Shown one piece after another: positions 7,621 through 16,631 of a stretch of 25,175 nt of DNA; position 1 is the first letter of the stretch, and every line of letters starts with the position of its first letter. The notes under the pieces were generated by a model, which saw only the letters and a program-made list of their open reading frames with translations, did no database searches and was not told the DNA's origin. This DNA comes from DASRAJ01 sp039920305 (GTDB lineage Bacteria; Bacteroidota; Bacteroidia; Chitinophagales; UBA10324), in assembly GCA_039920305.1 (NCBI GenBank), contig JBDSEA010000140.1, positions 1-25,175 of the forward strand. Reading direction: 5' to 3'. The position numbers were made by a program, and so were the translations under genes.

Positions 7621-9609
7621 ATGAAAATATGGCCATTGATCTGTTTTATTGGAAGTTACTTTCTGATTAATCCGGGTGCTGCTTTTGCTCATGAGCAGGA
7701 TACATTAATCCGTTATTGGAATCAGTTTAAGACTCACGACACAGCCTACATAAATTTATCAAATAAAATTGCTGATCAACTTAATTACTCAGGTTCTTTC
7801 GATAGCGCATTGATATTTACTGACAGTGCAATCGAAGTGTGCAAACGCCAAACCTATAATGCAGGCCTTGCAATGACATATCTGATCAAAGGGAAAATAT
7901 ACATTTCAAAATCAAATTTTGGAAGGGGTCTTGATAATATTCATCTGGCGGATTCATTATTTAAGTTGCTTTCAAATACCGCGGGCATTACTGAGTGTCT
8001 TCTTCAAACCGGTATCATTTATTACTACCAGAAAAGTTATACGGAGGCAATATCATATTTCTCGCAAGCGGATAGTGCTTATGCTAAAGAGAATGACCTG
8101 TGGCATGCTTCTACTGCTCGTTATATGCAGGGGCGGTCTGAACTTGAGTTAAATAATTTTTCCGGATCAGAAGAGTTGCTGAATCAGGCGTGGCAAATGA
8201 AAAAGAATTCAGAAGATACCAAGGGCCAGAATGAGTGTGAGTGGGCACTGGCTGACTTATATCTGAAAACCAGGCAATTAGATAAGGCAAGGCAGTATTA
8301 CACAGAGTGTCTTAATTATTTTAAGTCGGATGGTAATAAGCAGGGCTCAGCAATGGTGTATTTTGGAATTGGTCAGGTCTATCTATCATTAAATAAGAAG
8401 GACAGCGCAGAAAAATATTTTCTTCTTTCCGTAACAGAGGGCAGATGTATTAACTTTATTGAAGTAATCATAAAGTCAGCACAAGCATTAGCATCACTTT
8501 ATGTGAGCATGAGTGATTTTGAAAAAGCATTTACCTACCAATTCCTGTTCTATTCAAGCACTGATTCCCTATATAACCGGGAGACTAAACAGAAAATTGC
8601 TGATATGGAAAACGATATTAAATTAGAAAAGAAGGATGTGGAAATCGAGCTGGGTAAACGTAAGATCAGTAACGATAAGATTTTTTTTTACCTGCTGCTC
8701 AGCATTATCGGCCTGCTGACCATGCTTTCAATAGTTGTGTTTCAGCGTGTTCAATTTAAACAGCGAACCAATAATATACTGGAAAAGAAGAATAATGATC
8801 TTGCGGCTGCATTACGCGAGCTGAAAGCGGCGCAGATTCAACTGGTGCAGAATGAAAAAATGGCCTCTCTCGGGCAGCTTACTGCAGGCATTGCTCATGA
8901 GATCAACAATCCTGTAAATTTTGTTACCTCCAGTGTGAGCCCTCTGAAGCGAAATTTCGATGAACTAAAAAAACTTTTTGAATCGTACGATCTCCTATTG
9001 GGTAAAACGGACCAAAAGAATGCAATTGATCAACTGAAGAAAGAATTCGATTTACAGCAAAACCTTGCAGAGTCTGGTAGTTTGCTGTCCGGAATTGCCG
9101 AAGGGTCGCGGCGAACCGCAGAGATTGTAAAGAATCTTCGCCACTTCTCCCGAATGGATAATGAGGAGATGATGAGCGTTAATATCAATGACGGAATCAA
9201 TTCCACTTTGCCGCTTCTTCAAAATAAATTGAGCCAGCAAAACATTGAAGTGATTCAGTCACTTGGCAATATCCCTCCTATAGAAGGCTTTCCCGGCCAG
9301 CTTAACCAGGTCTTTATGAATCTTCTTTCCAATGCTATAGATGCCATTGGTAACAACGGAAAGATTTTCATCACTACTTCATCGGAGAATAAAAAAATAA
9401 AAATATCCATCCGCGATACGGGTAAGGGAATGACTTCGGAATTAAAGCAAAAAATCTTCGATCCTTTCTTCACTACCAAGGAAGTCGGCAAGGGTACCGG
9501 GCTTGGTCTATCCATTAGCTATAGTATCATCGAAAAGCATCAGGGTAAAATTGAAGTAAAGAGTGAGGTAGGAAAGGGAACTGAATTTATTATCTGGCTA
9601 CCGGCCTGA
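7621..9609 (+). CDS. TPR-repeat sensor histidine kinase
   Basis: 662 residues. There is a signal peptide at 1-23, then six or seven TPR-like helical repeats at about 40-320 (for example around YYYQKSYTEAISYFSQA and LADLYLKTRQLDKARQYY), which would be periplasmic. A membrane helix covers 354-375 and a coiled coil follows. HisKA has phosphoacceptor His426 in GIAHEINNP. A complete HATPase follows, with an N-box (NLLSNAIDAI), G1 DTGKG, DPFFTTK and GKGTGLG. The catalytic half closely matches the kinases on either side while the sensory half is unrelated to theirs. TPR kinases of this layout are common in Bacteroidota; the signal is normally unknown. No receiver domain is attached. Confidence 0.93.
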   Translation: MKIWPLICFIGSYFLINPGAAFAHEQDTLIRYWNQFKTHDTAYINLSNKIADQLNYSGSFDSALIFTDSAIEVCKRQTYNAGLAMTYLIKGKIYISKSNFGRGLDNIHLADSLFKLLSNTAGITECLLQTGIIYYYQKSYTEAISYFSQADSAYAKENDLWHASTARYMQGRSELELNNFSGSEELLNQAWQMKKNSEDTKGQNECEWALADLYLKTRQLDKARQYYTECLNYFKSDGNKQGSAMVYFGIGQVYLSLNKKDSAEKYFLLSVTEGRCINFIEVIIKSAQALASLYVSMSDFEKAFTYQFLFYSSTDSLYNRETKQKIADMENDIKLEKKDVEIELGKRKISNDKIFFYLLLSIIGLLTMLSIVVFQRVQFKQRTNNILEKKNNDLAAALRELKAAQIQLVQNEKMASLGQLTAGIAHEINNPVNFVTSSVSPLKRNFDELKKLFESYDLLLGKTDQKNAIDQLKKEFDLQQNLAESGSLLSGIAEGSRRTAEIVKNLRHFSRMDNEEMMSVNINDGINSTLPLLQNKLSQQNIEVIQSLGNIPPIEGFPGQLNQVFMNLLSNAIDAIGNNGKIFITTSSENKKIKISIRDTGKGMTSELKQKIFDPFFTTKEVGKGTGLGLSISYSIIEKHQGKIEVKSEVGKGTEFIIWLPA

Positions 9610-9678
9610 AAAATATATGGCTTCATTTATTTTGCAGGCTGTAATCAGGGATTCAATTACCAGCATACTATAAAAAAG

Positions 9679-11097
9679 ATGATTGCAAATGTTGTAGATT
9701 TTTTTATTCCGGTTAAATTAAAAATAAAGGCCGATCCTTTGAGGAGAGCACGAATTTCAGTGCTCGTCAATTTTGTAGGGATTGCCTATAGTCTTATCAG
9801 CTTATTCATATTCATTGCTGCCCGCTTTTATGCCGGCATTATCACCGCTTACAGTTTACTTGCAACGCTCACCGCAGCCCTCATTCTCTTTCGCCTTGGC
9901 GTAAGTAAGTATATTATTGGAAATGTTGTTTCCGTTTGCCTTGTGGTGATAATGGGTATATTCTGTTTTTATACCGGTGGTATCAGCTCGCCCGGGATTT
10001 TTCTTTTTGCCCTCGTGCCCATGATTGCTTTGCTCATGGTGGATCGCAGGAATGGCATGATCTGGTGCTTCATTGCTTCCGCAGCAATTTTCATTTTCTA
10101 TATATTACATCTATTGAATATTTCTACATATCAGCTCAATGACCGGAATGCAGAAGGTTACATTGATCTTTCTACAGCAATCGGATTCATTTTTCTGCTC
10201 TTCTTCATCATCCGGCTGTTCCAGCAGAGTGAAAAAAAAGCCCTCAGAGTATTAGGAGAAAAGAACAGGCAACTGGATCAATCTTATCTGGAGCTTCAAA
10301 ATGCCCAGGCATTGCTGGTGCAATCAGAAAAGATGGCTTCACTGGGTCAGCTTACTGCCGGTCTCGCCCACGAGATAAATAATCCGATCAATTTTATATC
10401 CGCCAGCATTAGCCCGCTTAAGCGCGATATTGAAGAAATCATGAGCCTGCTGGAGAGATATACTGAGCTGGAAAAAGGAAATGTATCGGATAAGGTCGAA
10501 GAGATTTTACTCTTCAGGAATAAATTTGATTTGAGTTTTACCATCCAGGAAATACGATCGCTTATTCAGGGTATTGAAGAAGGATCAAACAGAACAGCAG
10601 AAATTGTGAAAGGACTCCGGAACTTTTCTCGTCTTGATGAAGAAGGGATGAAGTTAATTGATATCCATAGTGGTATTGAATCGACCTTATTTTTAATGAG
10701 CAATAAGCTCAGGGAAAAAAATATTGAAACCAGCATTTTATTCGGAGATCTTCCTGAAATAAATGCACATAAAGGTCAATTGAACCAGGTATTCATGAAT
10801 CTTCTCACCAACGCTATAGATGCAATAGAAAACAACGGAAAGATTTTTATTACTACCTCGTCGGAAAATAAAAATGTAAAAATCTTCATACGCGATACCG
10901 GTAAAGGAATTAATGCGGAATTAATACAAAAAATCTTTGATCCATTCTTCACTACAAAAGAGGTTGGCAAGGGTACCGGTCTCGGTCTTTCTATAAGCTA
11001 TGGCATTATTGAAAAACATCGGGGTAAAATTGAAGTTAAGAGTGAGGTAGGAAAGGGAACTGAATTTATTATTGTTCTGCCCATTCAACACACGTAA
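9679..11097 (+). CDS. Polytopic membrane histidine kinase
   Basis: 472 residues with no cleavable signal. Six predicted membrane helices lie at about 26-47, 51-70, 78-98, 103-122, 126-145 and 163-181, with very short loops, so the sensor may act within or near the membrane. A short coiled coil leads to HisKA with His231 in GLAHEINNP. HATPase has NLLTNAIDAI, DTGKG, DPFFTTK and GKGTGLG and is intact. DNA near its 3' end is almost identical to the preceding kinase, indicating recent duplication or gene conversion. It begins 69 bases after the TPR kinase and is likely co-transcribed with it. There is no receiver; the partner is likely the REC-cyclase downstream. Confidence 0.92.
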   Translation: MIANVVDFFIPVKLKIKADPLRRARISVLVNFVGIAYSLISLFIFIAARFYAGIITAYSLLATLTAALILFRLGVSKYIIGNVVSVCLVVIMGIFCFYTGGISSPGIFLFALVPMIALLMVDRRNGMIWCFIASAAIFIFYILHLLNISTYQLNDRNAEGYIDLSTAIGFIFLLFFIIRLFQQSEKKALRVLGEKNRQLDQSYLELQNAQALLVQSEKMASLGQLTAGLAHEINNPINFISASISPLKRDIEEIMSLLERYTELEKGNVSDKVEEILLFRNKFDLSFTIQEIRSLIQGIEEGSNRTAEIVKGLRNFSRLDEEGMKLIDIHSGIESTLFLMSNKLREKNIETSILFGDLPEINAHKGQLNQVFMNLLTNAIDAIENNGKIFITTSSENKNVKIFIRDTGKGINAELIQKIFDPFFTTKEVGKGTGLGLSISYGIIEKHRGKIEVKSEVGKGTEFIIVLPIQHT

Positions 11098-11125
11098 TTT
11101 TAATTGGTTATTCATTGAGATAACA

Positions 11126-11585
11126 ATGTTCGCAGATTCTATTATGAAAAGTACTTACGGGCGAATGGTAGAATGGAAATTTTTCTTTTCTGTTTTACTC
11201 TCGTGGTTTTTAACCACTCATTCACAGTGGCAGAATACTCAGGTTCACGCATTCATTGATCAGGTTACGGCAGTTAAGGATGAAAAGCTTTCGTTTACAC
11301 TGGTTGAGCCGGATCTTTTCATCACATCAGATATGTATAACAGGGTTTCCTTTCTCGGAGAAACGGTATTCAGATTCGACAAAGAATCTCCCACTTATTT
11401 TAAGAGGAGGTGAAGAAAAAACTTTTCGATCCCTTTTTCACTACCAAGGATGTTAATAAAGGCACCGGGCTGGGCTTTCAATCAGCTATGGAATTATCGG
11501 GAAGCATCATGGAAAAATGGAGGTAAAATCCGAACCTGGAAAAGGAACTGAATTTATAATTATGTTGCCGGTTATCCAAAACTAA
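11126..11585 (+). pseudogene. Remnant of a fourth histidine kinase (internal deletion plus frameshift)
   Basis: The first frame (11126-11413) encodes a signal-peptide-like start followed by about 70 residues of an unrecognised sensor, then stops at TGA. A second frame from about 11410 encodes KKKLFDPFFTTKDVNKGTGLG, the F and G2 boxes of a kinase HATPase. At 11475/11476 one base is missing relative to the neighbouring kinases. Stepping one frame restores SISYGIIGKHHGKMEV and KGTEFIIMLPV to a TAA at 11583. The coiled coil, HisKA, N-box and G1 box are all absent, so no active kinase can be made. The single-base slip could be a sequencing error, but the missing core cannot. The N-terminal piece may still be translated as a short secreted protein. 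Confidence 0.75.
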
Positions 11586-11615
11586 AAGTAAATTCACTCG
11601 AAATTTCATAACCCT

Positions 11616-12725
11616 ATGGATGAACCCAATCCCCACCGCGTTCTCTACCTGGATGATGAAGAAAACAACCTCATTTCCTTCAGGGCGGCCTTTCGCCGCA
11701 ACTATGATATTGTTACTGCCATTAATGCTGAGGAGGGAATTAACATTCTGCATCGCGAGCAGATACCGGTTATCATCACTGACCAGCGGATGCCCGGGAT
11801 AACCGGCGTCGAGTTTCTTGAAAAAATAATTCCGGAATATCCTGATACGGTCAGGATGATTCTTACCGGTTTCAGTGATATTGAAGCAGTTATCAGAGCC
11901 ATAAACACAGGCAGGGTTTTCCGCTATATTACCAAGCCATGGGATGAGAATGAGTTGAAGATGACCATTGATAATGCTTTCGCACTGCATGACCTTCAGC
12001 AAAGGAATAAAAAGCTTCTGGCTGATCTCGATCAGAAAGTACGCGAGCAAAACAAGACTCTGGGAATGTTTAAAAGATATGTGCCTTCGTCAATAGTTGA
12101 GCAGACTTTGACTGCAAGCGATGAATCACTTTTATTATCAGGAGAATTACTGGAAGTGACTGCTCTTTTTTGCGACATACGGAATTTTACCGAGATCAGC
12201 GCCGCATTAAGTCCCAGAGAGGTTGTTCAGTTTCTGAATCATTTTTATCGGATCATGACGGATTGTGTAAAGAAGCATAATGGAAATGTTATTCAGTATG
12301 TCGGCGATGAGATCTTCGCCATCTTCGGTGCACCGCTTTCTTACCCTGAAAACCATAGCAATGCCGTATATGCAGCTGTTGAGATGATTGAAACCATTCG
12401 TGATTTCAACGAAAAATTTTCTTCAAAAATTAACCACCGCATCGAGGTGGGTATTGGTATGAATACCGGAGAGGTAGTAGCAGGGAATCTCGGCACGCCG
12501 GAGCAGATGCAATACTCGATCACAGGTGATACCGTTAACACTGCAAAGAGGATTGAATCACTCACTAAAGAATCCCCTAATACCATTCTCATCAATGAAT
12601 CTACATGGATGAAGGTTAATAAATTATTTGCTACAAAAGCCCGTGAGCTTGCAATGGTAAAGGGTAAATCCACGCCTCTGCAGGTCTTTGAAGTCCTTGG
12701 AAGAAATTATAGCAGCACCATGTAA
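11616..12725 (+). CDS. Response regulator with class III adenylate/guanylate cyclase output
   Basis: 369 residues. The N-terminal REC domain (8-120) has the acidic pair Asp13/Asp14, phosphoacceptor Asp56 in TDQRMPG, Thr84 and Lys107 in TKPWD. A helical linker (122-160) leads to a class III cyclase domain (178-345). There the metal aspartates are Asp187 (FCDIRNF) and Asp231 (VGDEIF), and the transition-state residues are Asn308 and Arg312 (VNTAKR). Phosphorylation by the upstream kinases would be expected to control cyclic nucleotide synthesis in the cytoplasm. The purine-selecting positions are unusual: Gln227 where adenylate cyclases have Lys and guanylate cyclases Glu, and Ser301 where the Asp/Thr usually lies. 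Whether it makes cAMP or cGMP therefore cannot be told from sequence. It starts 30 bases after the kinase remnant and ends 23 bases before the TonB receptor. Confidence 0.93.
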   Translation: MDEPNPHRVLYLDDEENNLISFRAAFRRNYDIVTAINAEEGINILHREQIPVIITDQRMPGITGVEFLEKIIPEYPDTVRMILTGFSDIEAVIRAINTGRVFRYITKPWDENELKMTIDNAFALHDLQQRNKKLLADLDQKVREQNKTLGMFKRYVPSSIVEQTLTASDESLLLSGELLEVTALFCDIRNFTEISAALSPREVVQFLNHFYRIMTDCVKKHNGNVIQYVGDEIFAIFGAPLSYPENHSNAVYAAVEMIETIRDFNEKFSSKINHRIEVGIGMNTGEVVAGNLGTPEQMQYSITGDTVNTAKRIESLTKESPNTILINESTWMKVNKLFATKARELAMVKGKSTPLQVFEVLGRNYSSTM

Positions 12726-12748
12726 TCTTTGCCAAAATTATTCACTGC

Positions 12749-15106
12749 ATGATTGCAAAATTTGCCGGTTTGTTGATCCTGCAGATATTCCTCATCTGCC
12801 TTGGATGCTTCTCGCAAACGGGAATTCTTTCCGGTAAAATTACCGATGCCAGAACAGGGGACCCGTTAGCGGGAGTAACCATCAGTTTTGGAAATAACAA
12901 AGGCGCCGTAAGTGATCCGGAAGGGCGATTTGCCCTGGAAATGGATTCAGGAAATTATTTTGCCAGTATTTCATGCATAGGATATCTACCGGTTCGTAAA
13001 GCAATTACAATTTCTTCCGGCAATTCCACCAGTCTCGATATTCAGTTAACTGAAAATGCCAGTGAATTGAATATCGTAGTCGTAACTGCCAGCAAGTATG
13101 AGAAGAATATCACGGAGGAAACTGTTTCAATGGAGGTATTGAAACCCTCCTTCATTTCAAATACAAATCCAATAAGTATGGATGACGCGGTAAAGCAGGT
13201 GCCGGGTGTCACAATCATTGATAACCAGGCAAATATCAGAGGGGGTAGTGGCTTTTCCTATGGAGCAGGAAGCAGGGTATTGATACTTGTTGATGACATT
13301 CCGCAGCTTTCTGCTGATGCAAATGATGTGAAATGGGAATTCCTTCCGGTAGAAAACATCAACCAGGTGGAAGTGATCAAGGGGGCGTCATCAGTCTTAT
13401 ATGGTTCTTCTGCACTTAATGGAGTGATCAATGTCCGGACAAATTATCCTTCTGCTACTCCCCAAACCCATATCAATGCTTATCATGGCTATTATCTGAA
13501 CCCGCAGCGCAAGGAAATTATCTGGTGGGGAAACAGGCAACCCAATTTCGGCGGGGGAAATTTCTTTCATTCCCGAAAAATCAATCAGCTGGACCTGGTG
13601 ATTGGAGGAAATTTGTACAGCGAAAGCAGCTATCATGAGGGAGAGTACACACAGCGCGGCCGCATCAGTGCCAATACCCGTTACCGGTTCAAAAAAGCAG
13701 ATGGCTTGTCTGCCGGAATAAATGCTAATTATATGTTTTACCATTCAGGCACCTATTTTTTATGGCAGGATGATTCTTCCGGCGCCTACCAGGTCTTTGG
13801 CGGAACGGATACTGCAACAACAACCGTTTCAGAGGGGAAAAACACACGGTTTAATATAGATCCGTTTGTGAATTATTTTACAAGGAATGGTGATGCGCAC
13901 ACCTTCAAGATGCGCTATTTCTATACCCGCAACAATAACAACACCGGGCAGGGCTCATCTGCTGCTTTTTATTTCGGGGAATACCAGTACAGGAAAGAAT
14001 TAAGTTTCAATCTAAACTTGATTGCGGGGATCATGGCGAGTTATTCTGATGTAACATCGGAGCTTTACAGCAATCATTTCGCAAACAACTTTGCAGGCTT
14101 TATTGAATTGGATCAAAAGCTCGGGAAGCTAACAATCGTTGCGGGACTGCGCTATGAAACATTCAGAGTGGATACTGCCACCGGAACGTCGAAGCCGGTT
14201 TTTCGGGCGGGGATCAATTACCCGCTGACTAAAAGTACTTTCTTACGCGCATCATTCGGTCAGGGATACCGGTTCCCATCGATTGCAGAAAAATTTGTAA
14301 GTACCACCGTAAGCGTGCTCAGGATTTTTCCGAATCCTGAAGTGCAGCCGGAAAGCGGGTGGAGTACGGAACTTGGACTAAAACAGGCGTTTGAAATCCG
14401 CAACTGGGGTGGCTATGCAGACGTGGCAGTATTCCTTCAGCGATACAAGGATCTTATCGAATTTTCATTCGGTTACTACGATCCTGATCCTGTTCCCGGG
14501 CAGTATGATTTAAATTTTCTTGGATTCAAGAGCATCAACATTGATAATGCACGTGTAACAGGTACTGAATTTTCAATAATAGGGGAGGGCAATATCGGAA
14601 GATTCAGGATGAATGTGTTATCTGGTATCACCTTCATCTCACCCATCAATCTCCATCAGAAAGATTATGTGGACAGTGTGCTTTCCAATGATAATCTTTT
14701 ATCAGACTCGCAGCAGGATTCACTGAAAAAATCTGAGTTCCTCAATTACCGTTTCAGATGGACAGCCAAGGTTAATTCAGACATAAGCTGGAAAAAGTTT
14801 TCTGCGGGATTGAATGTTCAGTATAATAGCTTTATGAAAAACATTGATCCTTTTTTTGAGGGCAATGATCCGCTGCTGATTTATCTTTTTGGGCAACCGA
14901 CTGAATTTATCCCGGGAGTAAAGGAGTACCGTGAAAAACATCATCATAGCGATTATGTAATTAACGTGAGGTTGTCTGCAGAATTGACAGAAAAAATAAG
15001 GTTATCCTTCATTGCCAAAAATCTTTTAAACCGGGAATATTCCACACGCCCTGCATTGCTGGAAGCTCCGTTAAATATTCAGGCCCAGGTGAGTATGAAA
15101 TTTTGA
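12749..15106 (+). CDS. TonB-dependent outer-membrane receptor
   Basis: 785 residues. Signal peptide (1-22), CarboxypepD_reg-like beta-sandwich (about 26-108), plug domain (about 118-230, with IRGGSGFSYGAGSRVLILVD and the VEVIKGASSVLYGSSALNGVINV signature), then a 22-strand-type barrel ending in a terminal aromatic strand (QVSMKF). The plug and barrel resemble siderophore/cobalamin/colicin-type receptors rather than SusC, and no SusD partner is present, so metal-chelate or vitamin uptake is more likely than glycan uptake. The substrate cannot be named. It begins 23 bases after the REC-cyclase and probably shares its transcript, which suggests that either uptake is controlled by the signalling cluster or the two respond to one condition. 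Confidence 0.92.
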   Translation: MIAKFAGLLILQIFLICLGCFSQTGILSGKITDARTGDPLAGVTISFGNNKGAVSDPEGRFALEMDSGNYFASISCIGYLPVRKAITISSGNSTSLDIQLTENASELNIVVVTASKYEKNITEETVSMEVLKPSFISNTNPISMDDAVKQVPGVTIIDNQANIRGGSGFSYGAGSRVLILVDDIPQLSADANDVKWEFLPVENINQVEVIKGASSVLYGSSALNGVINVRTNYPSATPQTHINAYHGYYLNPQRKEIIWWGNRQPNFGGGNFFHSRKINQLDLVIGGNLYSESSYHEGEYTQRGRISANTRYRFKKADGLSAGINANYMFYHSGTYFLWQDDSSGAYQVFGGTDTATTTVSEGKNTRFNIDPFVNYFTRNGDAHTFKMRYFYTRNNNNTGQGSSAAFYFGEYQYRKELSFNLNLIAGIMASYSDVTSELYSNHFANNFAGFIELDQKLGKLTIVAGLRYETFRVDTATGTSKPVFRAGINYPLTKSTFLRASFGQGYRFPSIAEKFVSTTVSVLRIFPNPEVQPESGWSTELGLKQAFEIRNWGGYADVAVFLQRYKDLIEFSFGYYDPDPVPGQYDLNFLGFKSINIDNARVTGTEFSIIGEGNIGRFRMNVLSGITFISPINLHQKDYVDSVLSNDNLLSDSQQDSLKKSEFLNYRFRWTAKVNSDISWKKFSAGLNVQYNSFMKNIDPFFEGNDPLLIYLFGQPTEFIPGVKEYREKHHHSDYVINVRLSAELTEKIRLSFIAKNLLNREYSTRPALLEAPLNIQAQVSMKF

Positions 15107-15210
15107 AATGGCCACCCTATAAATATCAAGTCCGGCTTTGCTATATAATAAAACAGATACAACTATCAGCTATGCGGGGAAAAATGAAACATGCCGGCTG
15201 CTGCCAAAGC

Positions 15211-16521
15211 TTAGTCAATCATTATTTTGCCTGCAGCTATGATTGATTCATTATGAATGGTGACAATAAAAATACCCGCGGTAAAAGCTGCTAAATCAAT
15301 AATCAGGGTTTTCGAATCAGCAGCCGTTAATACAAGAGTTTGACCGGCAGAATTCCGGATCTTTATTTCAGCACCCAGATATTTTTCATCATTAAACTGA
15401 ATGTGTATTTTTTTGCCGGAACTAAAAATTTTGATGCCATCATCATGCGCAGATGAAGTTAATAATGCATAGAACTGAAAAATATTTGAAGTGCCTGTGC
15501 AGCCGTTTACATCTGTCACCATTACAGAATACAATCCGCTCTGAGAAGCGATATAATTCTGATCCGTAGCGCCATTGATTGCATTTCCGTTAAGATACCA
15601 TTGATAACTTACCGCATTAATATTACTGTTAAGCGTATCTGACCCCTGTGTAATTACCGGCTGTGGCAAAGGATTTACATTCACTGCAATTGAAGTGGAT
15701 TCGCCCGCACAACCTTCGGAATCAGTAACGGCAATGGTGTAACTTCCATCAGAAAACGCAGCGTATTTATTATCGGTAGCCCCGGTAATAATTTGTCCGT
15801 CTTTTAGCCACTGAAAATCCTCTCCACCGAGACTATCAGTTTCTAAAATCACACTGTCACCATCGCAAAAGGCAGTTGCGCCCAGTGCCGTTATGGCAGG
15901 AAAAAATTCGTTGCATTTATCACCTGCATTAATTCCGGTAACCGAATCAACTTGATATGCCCAATCCTTGATCACCATTTTAACAGGGTTTTGGAAAACA
16001 TCCATTCGCATCCAGCCATAATGCATGATGCCATCTCCGCCAAGGATTTGAAATCCAAGATACTTATCCATTACATTATTTTGCCACTCTCCATAAATTC
16101 CACTGGAGCCATTCGGCAGAAAATATAAAACCATTTCACCGTATTCTCCCACCTGTGACCAGAAGTTCCCATTGCTATCAACTGCCTCGCCACTATTTAA
16201 AGCGCTTGCATAATAAGAGATGGAATTCAGGAAACCCATAATTTTATTTCCATTTGCAGAATGCGGGCGGGCACCGGCAAAATTGAATCCTCCCACCTGT
16301 GATGCAATCTGCAGGTTGACATCCAGAGCGCCATCGGCATCAATATCAATATGAAGGGCATAAGAAGTTCCCGGAGATGTCGTGAATTCATAATCGGGAA
16401 CTACATCATGATAAATGATCGATTGTGCATTTGCTGAAGCGCCAAGAGCAATAATGGGTGCAGCCATCGCAGAATATTGACTTAGCAATTTTCTAAAACG
16501 CGGGGATAAGATCAATGTCAC
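15211..16521 (-). CDS. Secreted protein with Ig-like repeats and T9SS-type C-terminal domain
   Basis: 436 residues, GTG start. A positively charged, hydrophobic signal peptide ends near residue 33 (SANAQS). Residues 35-200 form an unrecognised domain containing DIDADGALDV, a calcium-loop-like motif. Two successive Ig/PKD-like repeats follow at about 215-350, each with the pattern QW-x-x-G, ATD-x-x-Y, G-Y/S-V/I and VTD-x-x-GC-x-G. The last 75 residues have the strand pattern of a type A T9SS sorting domain (IKIRNSAGQ, then an AGIFIVTIHN-type strand and a short tail). It is expected to be exported by T9SS and held at or released from the surface. It converges with the TonB receptor gene. Function is unknown; adhesion is possible. 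Confidence 0.8.
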   Translation of the reverse strand: MTLILSPRFRKLLSQYSAMAAPIIALGASANAQSIIYHDVVPDYEFTTSPGTSYALHIDIDADGALDVNLQIASQVGGFNFAGARPHSANGNKIMGFLNSISYYASALNSGEAVDSNGNFWSQVGEYGEMVLYFLPNGSSGIYGEWQNNVMDKYLGFQILGGDGIMHYGWMRMDVFQNPVKMVIKDWAYQVDSVTGINAGDKCNEFFPAITALGATAFCDGDSVILETDSLGGEDFQWLKDGQIITGATDNKYAAFSDGSYTIAVTDSEGCAGESTSIAVNVNPLPQPVITQGSDTLNSNINAVSYQWYLNGNAINGATDQNYIASQSGLYSVMVTDVNGCTGTSNIFQFYALLTSSAHDDGIKIFSSGKKIHIQFNDEKYLGAEIKIRNSAGQTLVLTAADSKTLIIDLAAFTAGIFIVTIHNESIIAAGKIMID

Positions 16522-16559
16522 AGAATGAAATTGGATTGGAGAAAATAAATTAAAGTCAG

Positions 16560-16592
16560 CAAACTTAACATTTTGTATTGCTGAGGTTCAAA
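16560..16592 (-). promoter_or_regulatory. Bacteroidota-type promoter for the T9SS-secreted protein gene
   Basis: On the minus strand a TAAGTTTG box (16560-16567) matches the TAnnTTTG -7 consensus, and a TTTG -33 element (16589-16592) lies 21 bases upstream. The -7 box is 38 bases before the GTG at 16521, leaving a short leader. Confidence 0.5.
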
Positions 16593-16631
16593 ACTATTCA
16601 AGGTCATTTCTGATTACCTGATCTTAATTAC

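Noticed and set aside
9610..9678. Short GTAAT/ATTAC inverted repeat in the spacer between the second and third kinases
   Set aside because: Only five paired bases with a long loop; expected by chance in AT-rich DNA.
11478..12050. 190-codon minus-strand frame opposite the kinase remnant and REC domain
   Set aside because: It is antisense to the well-supported REC-cyclase and has no recognisable domain pattern; it is a frame shadow.
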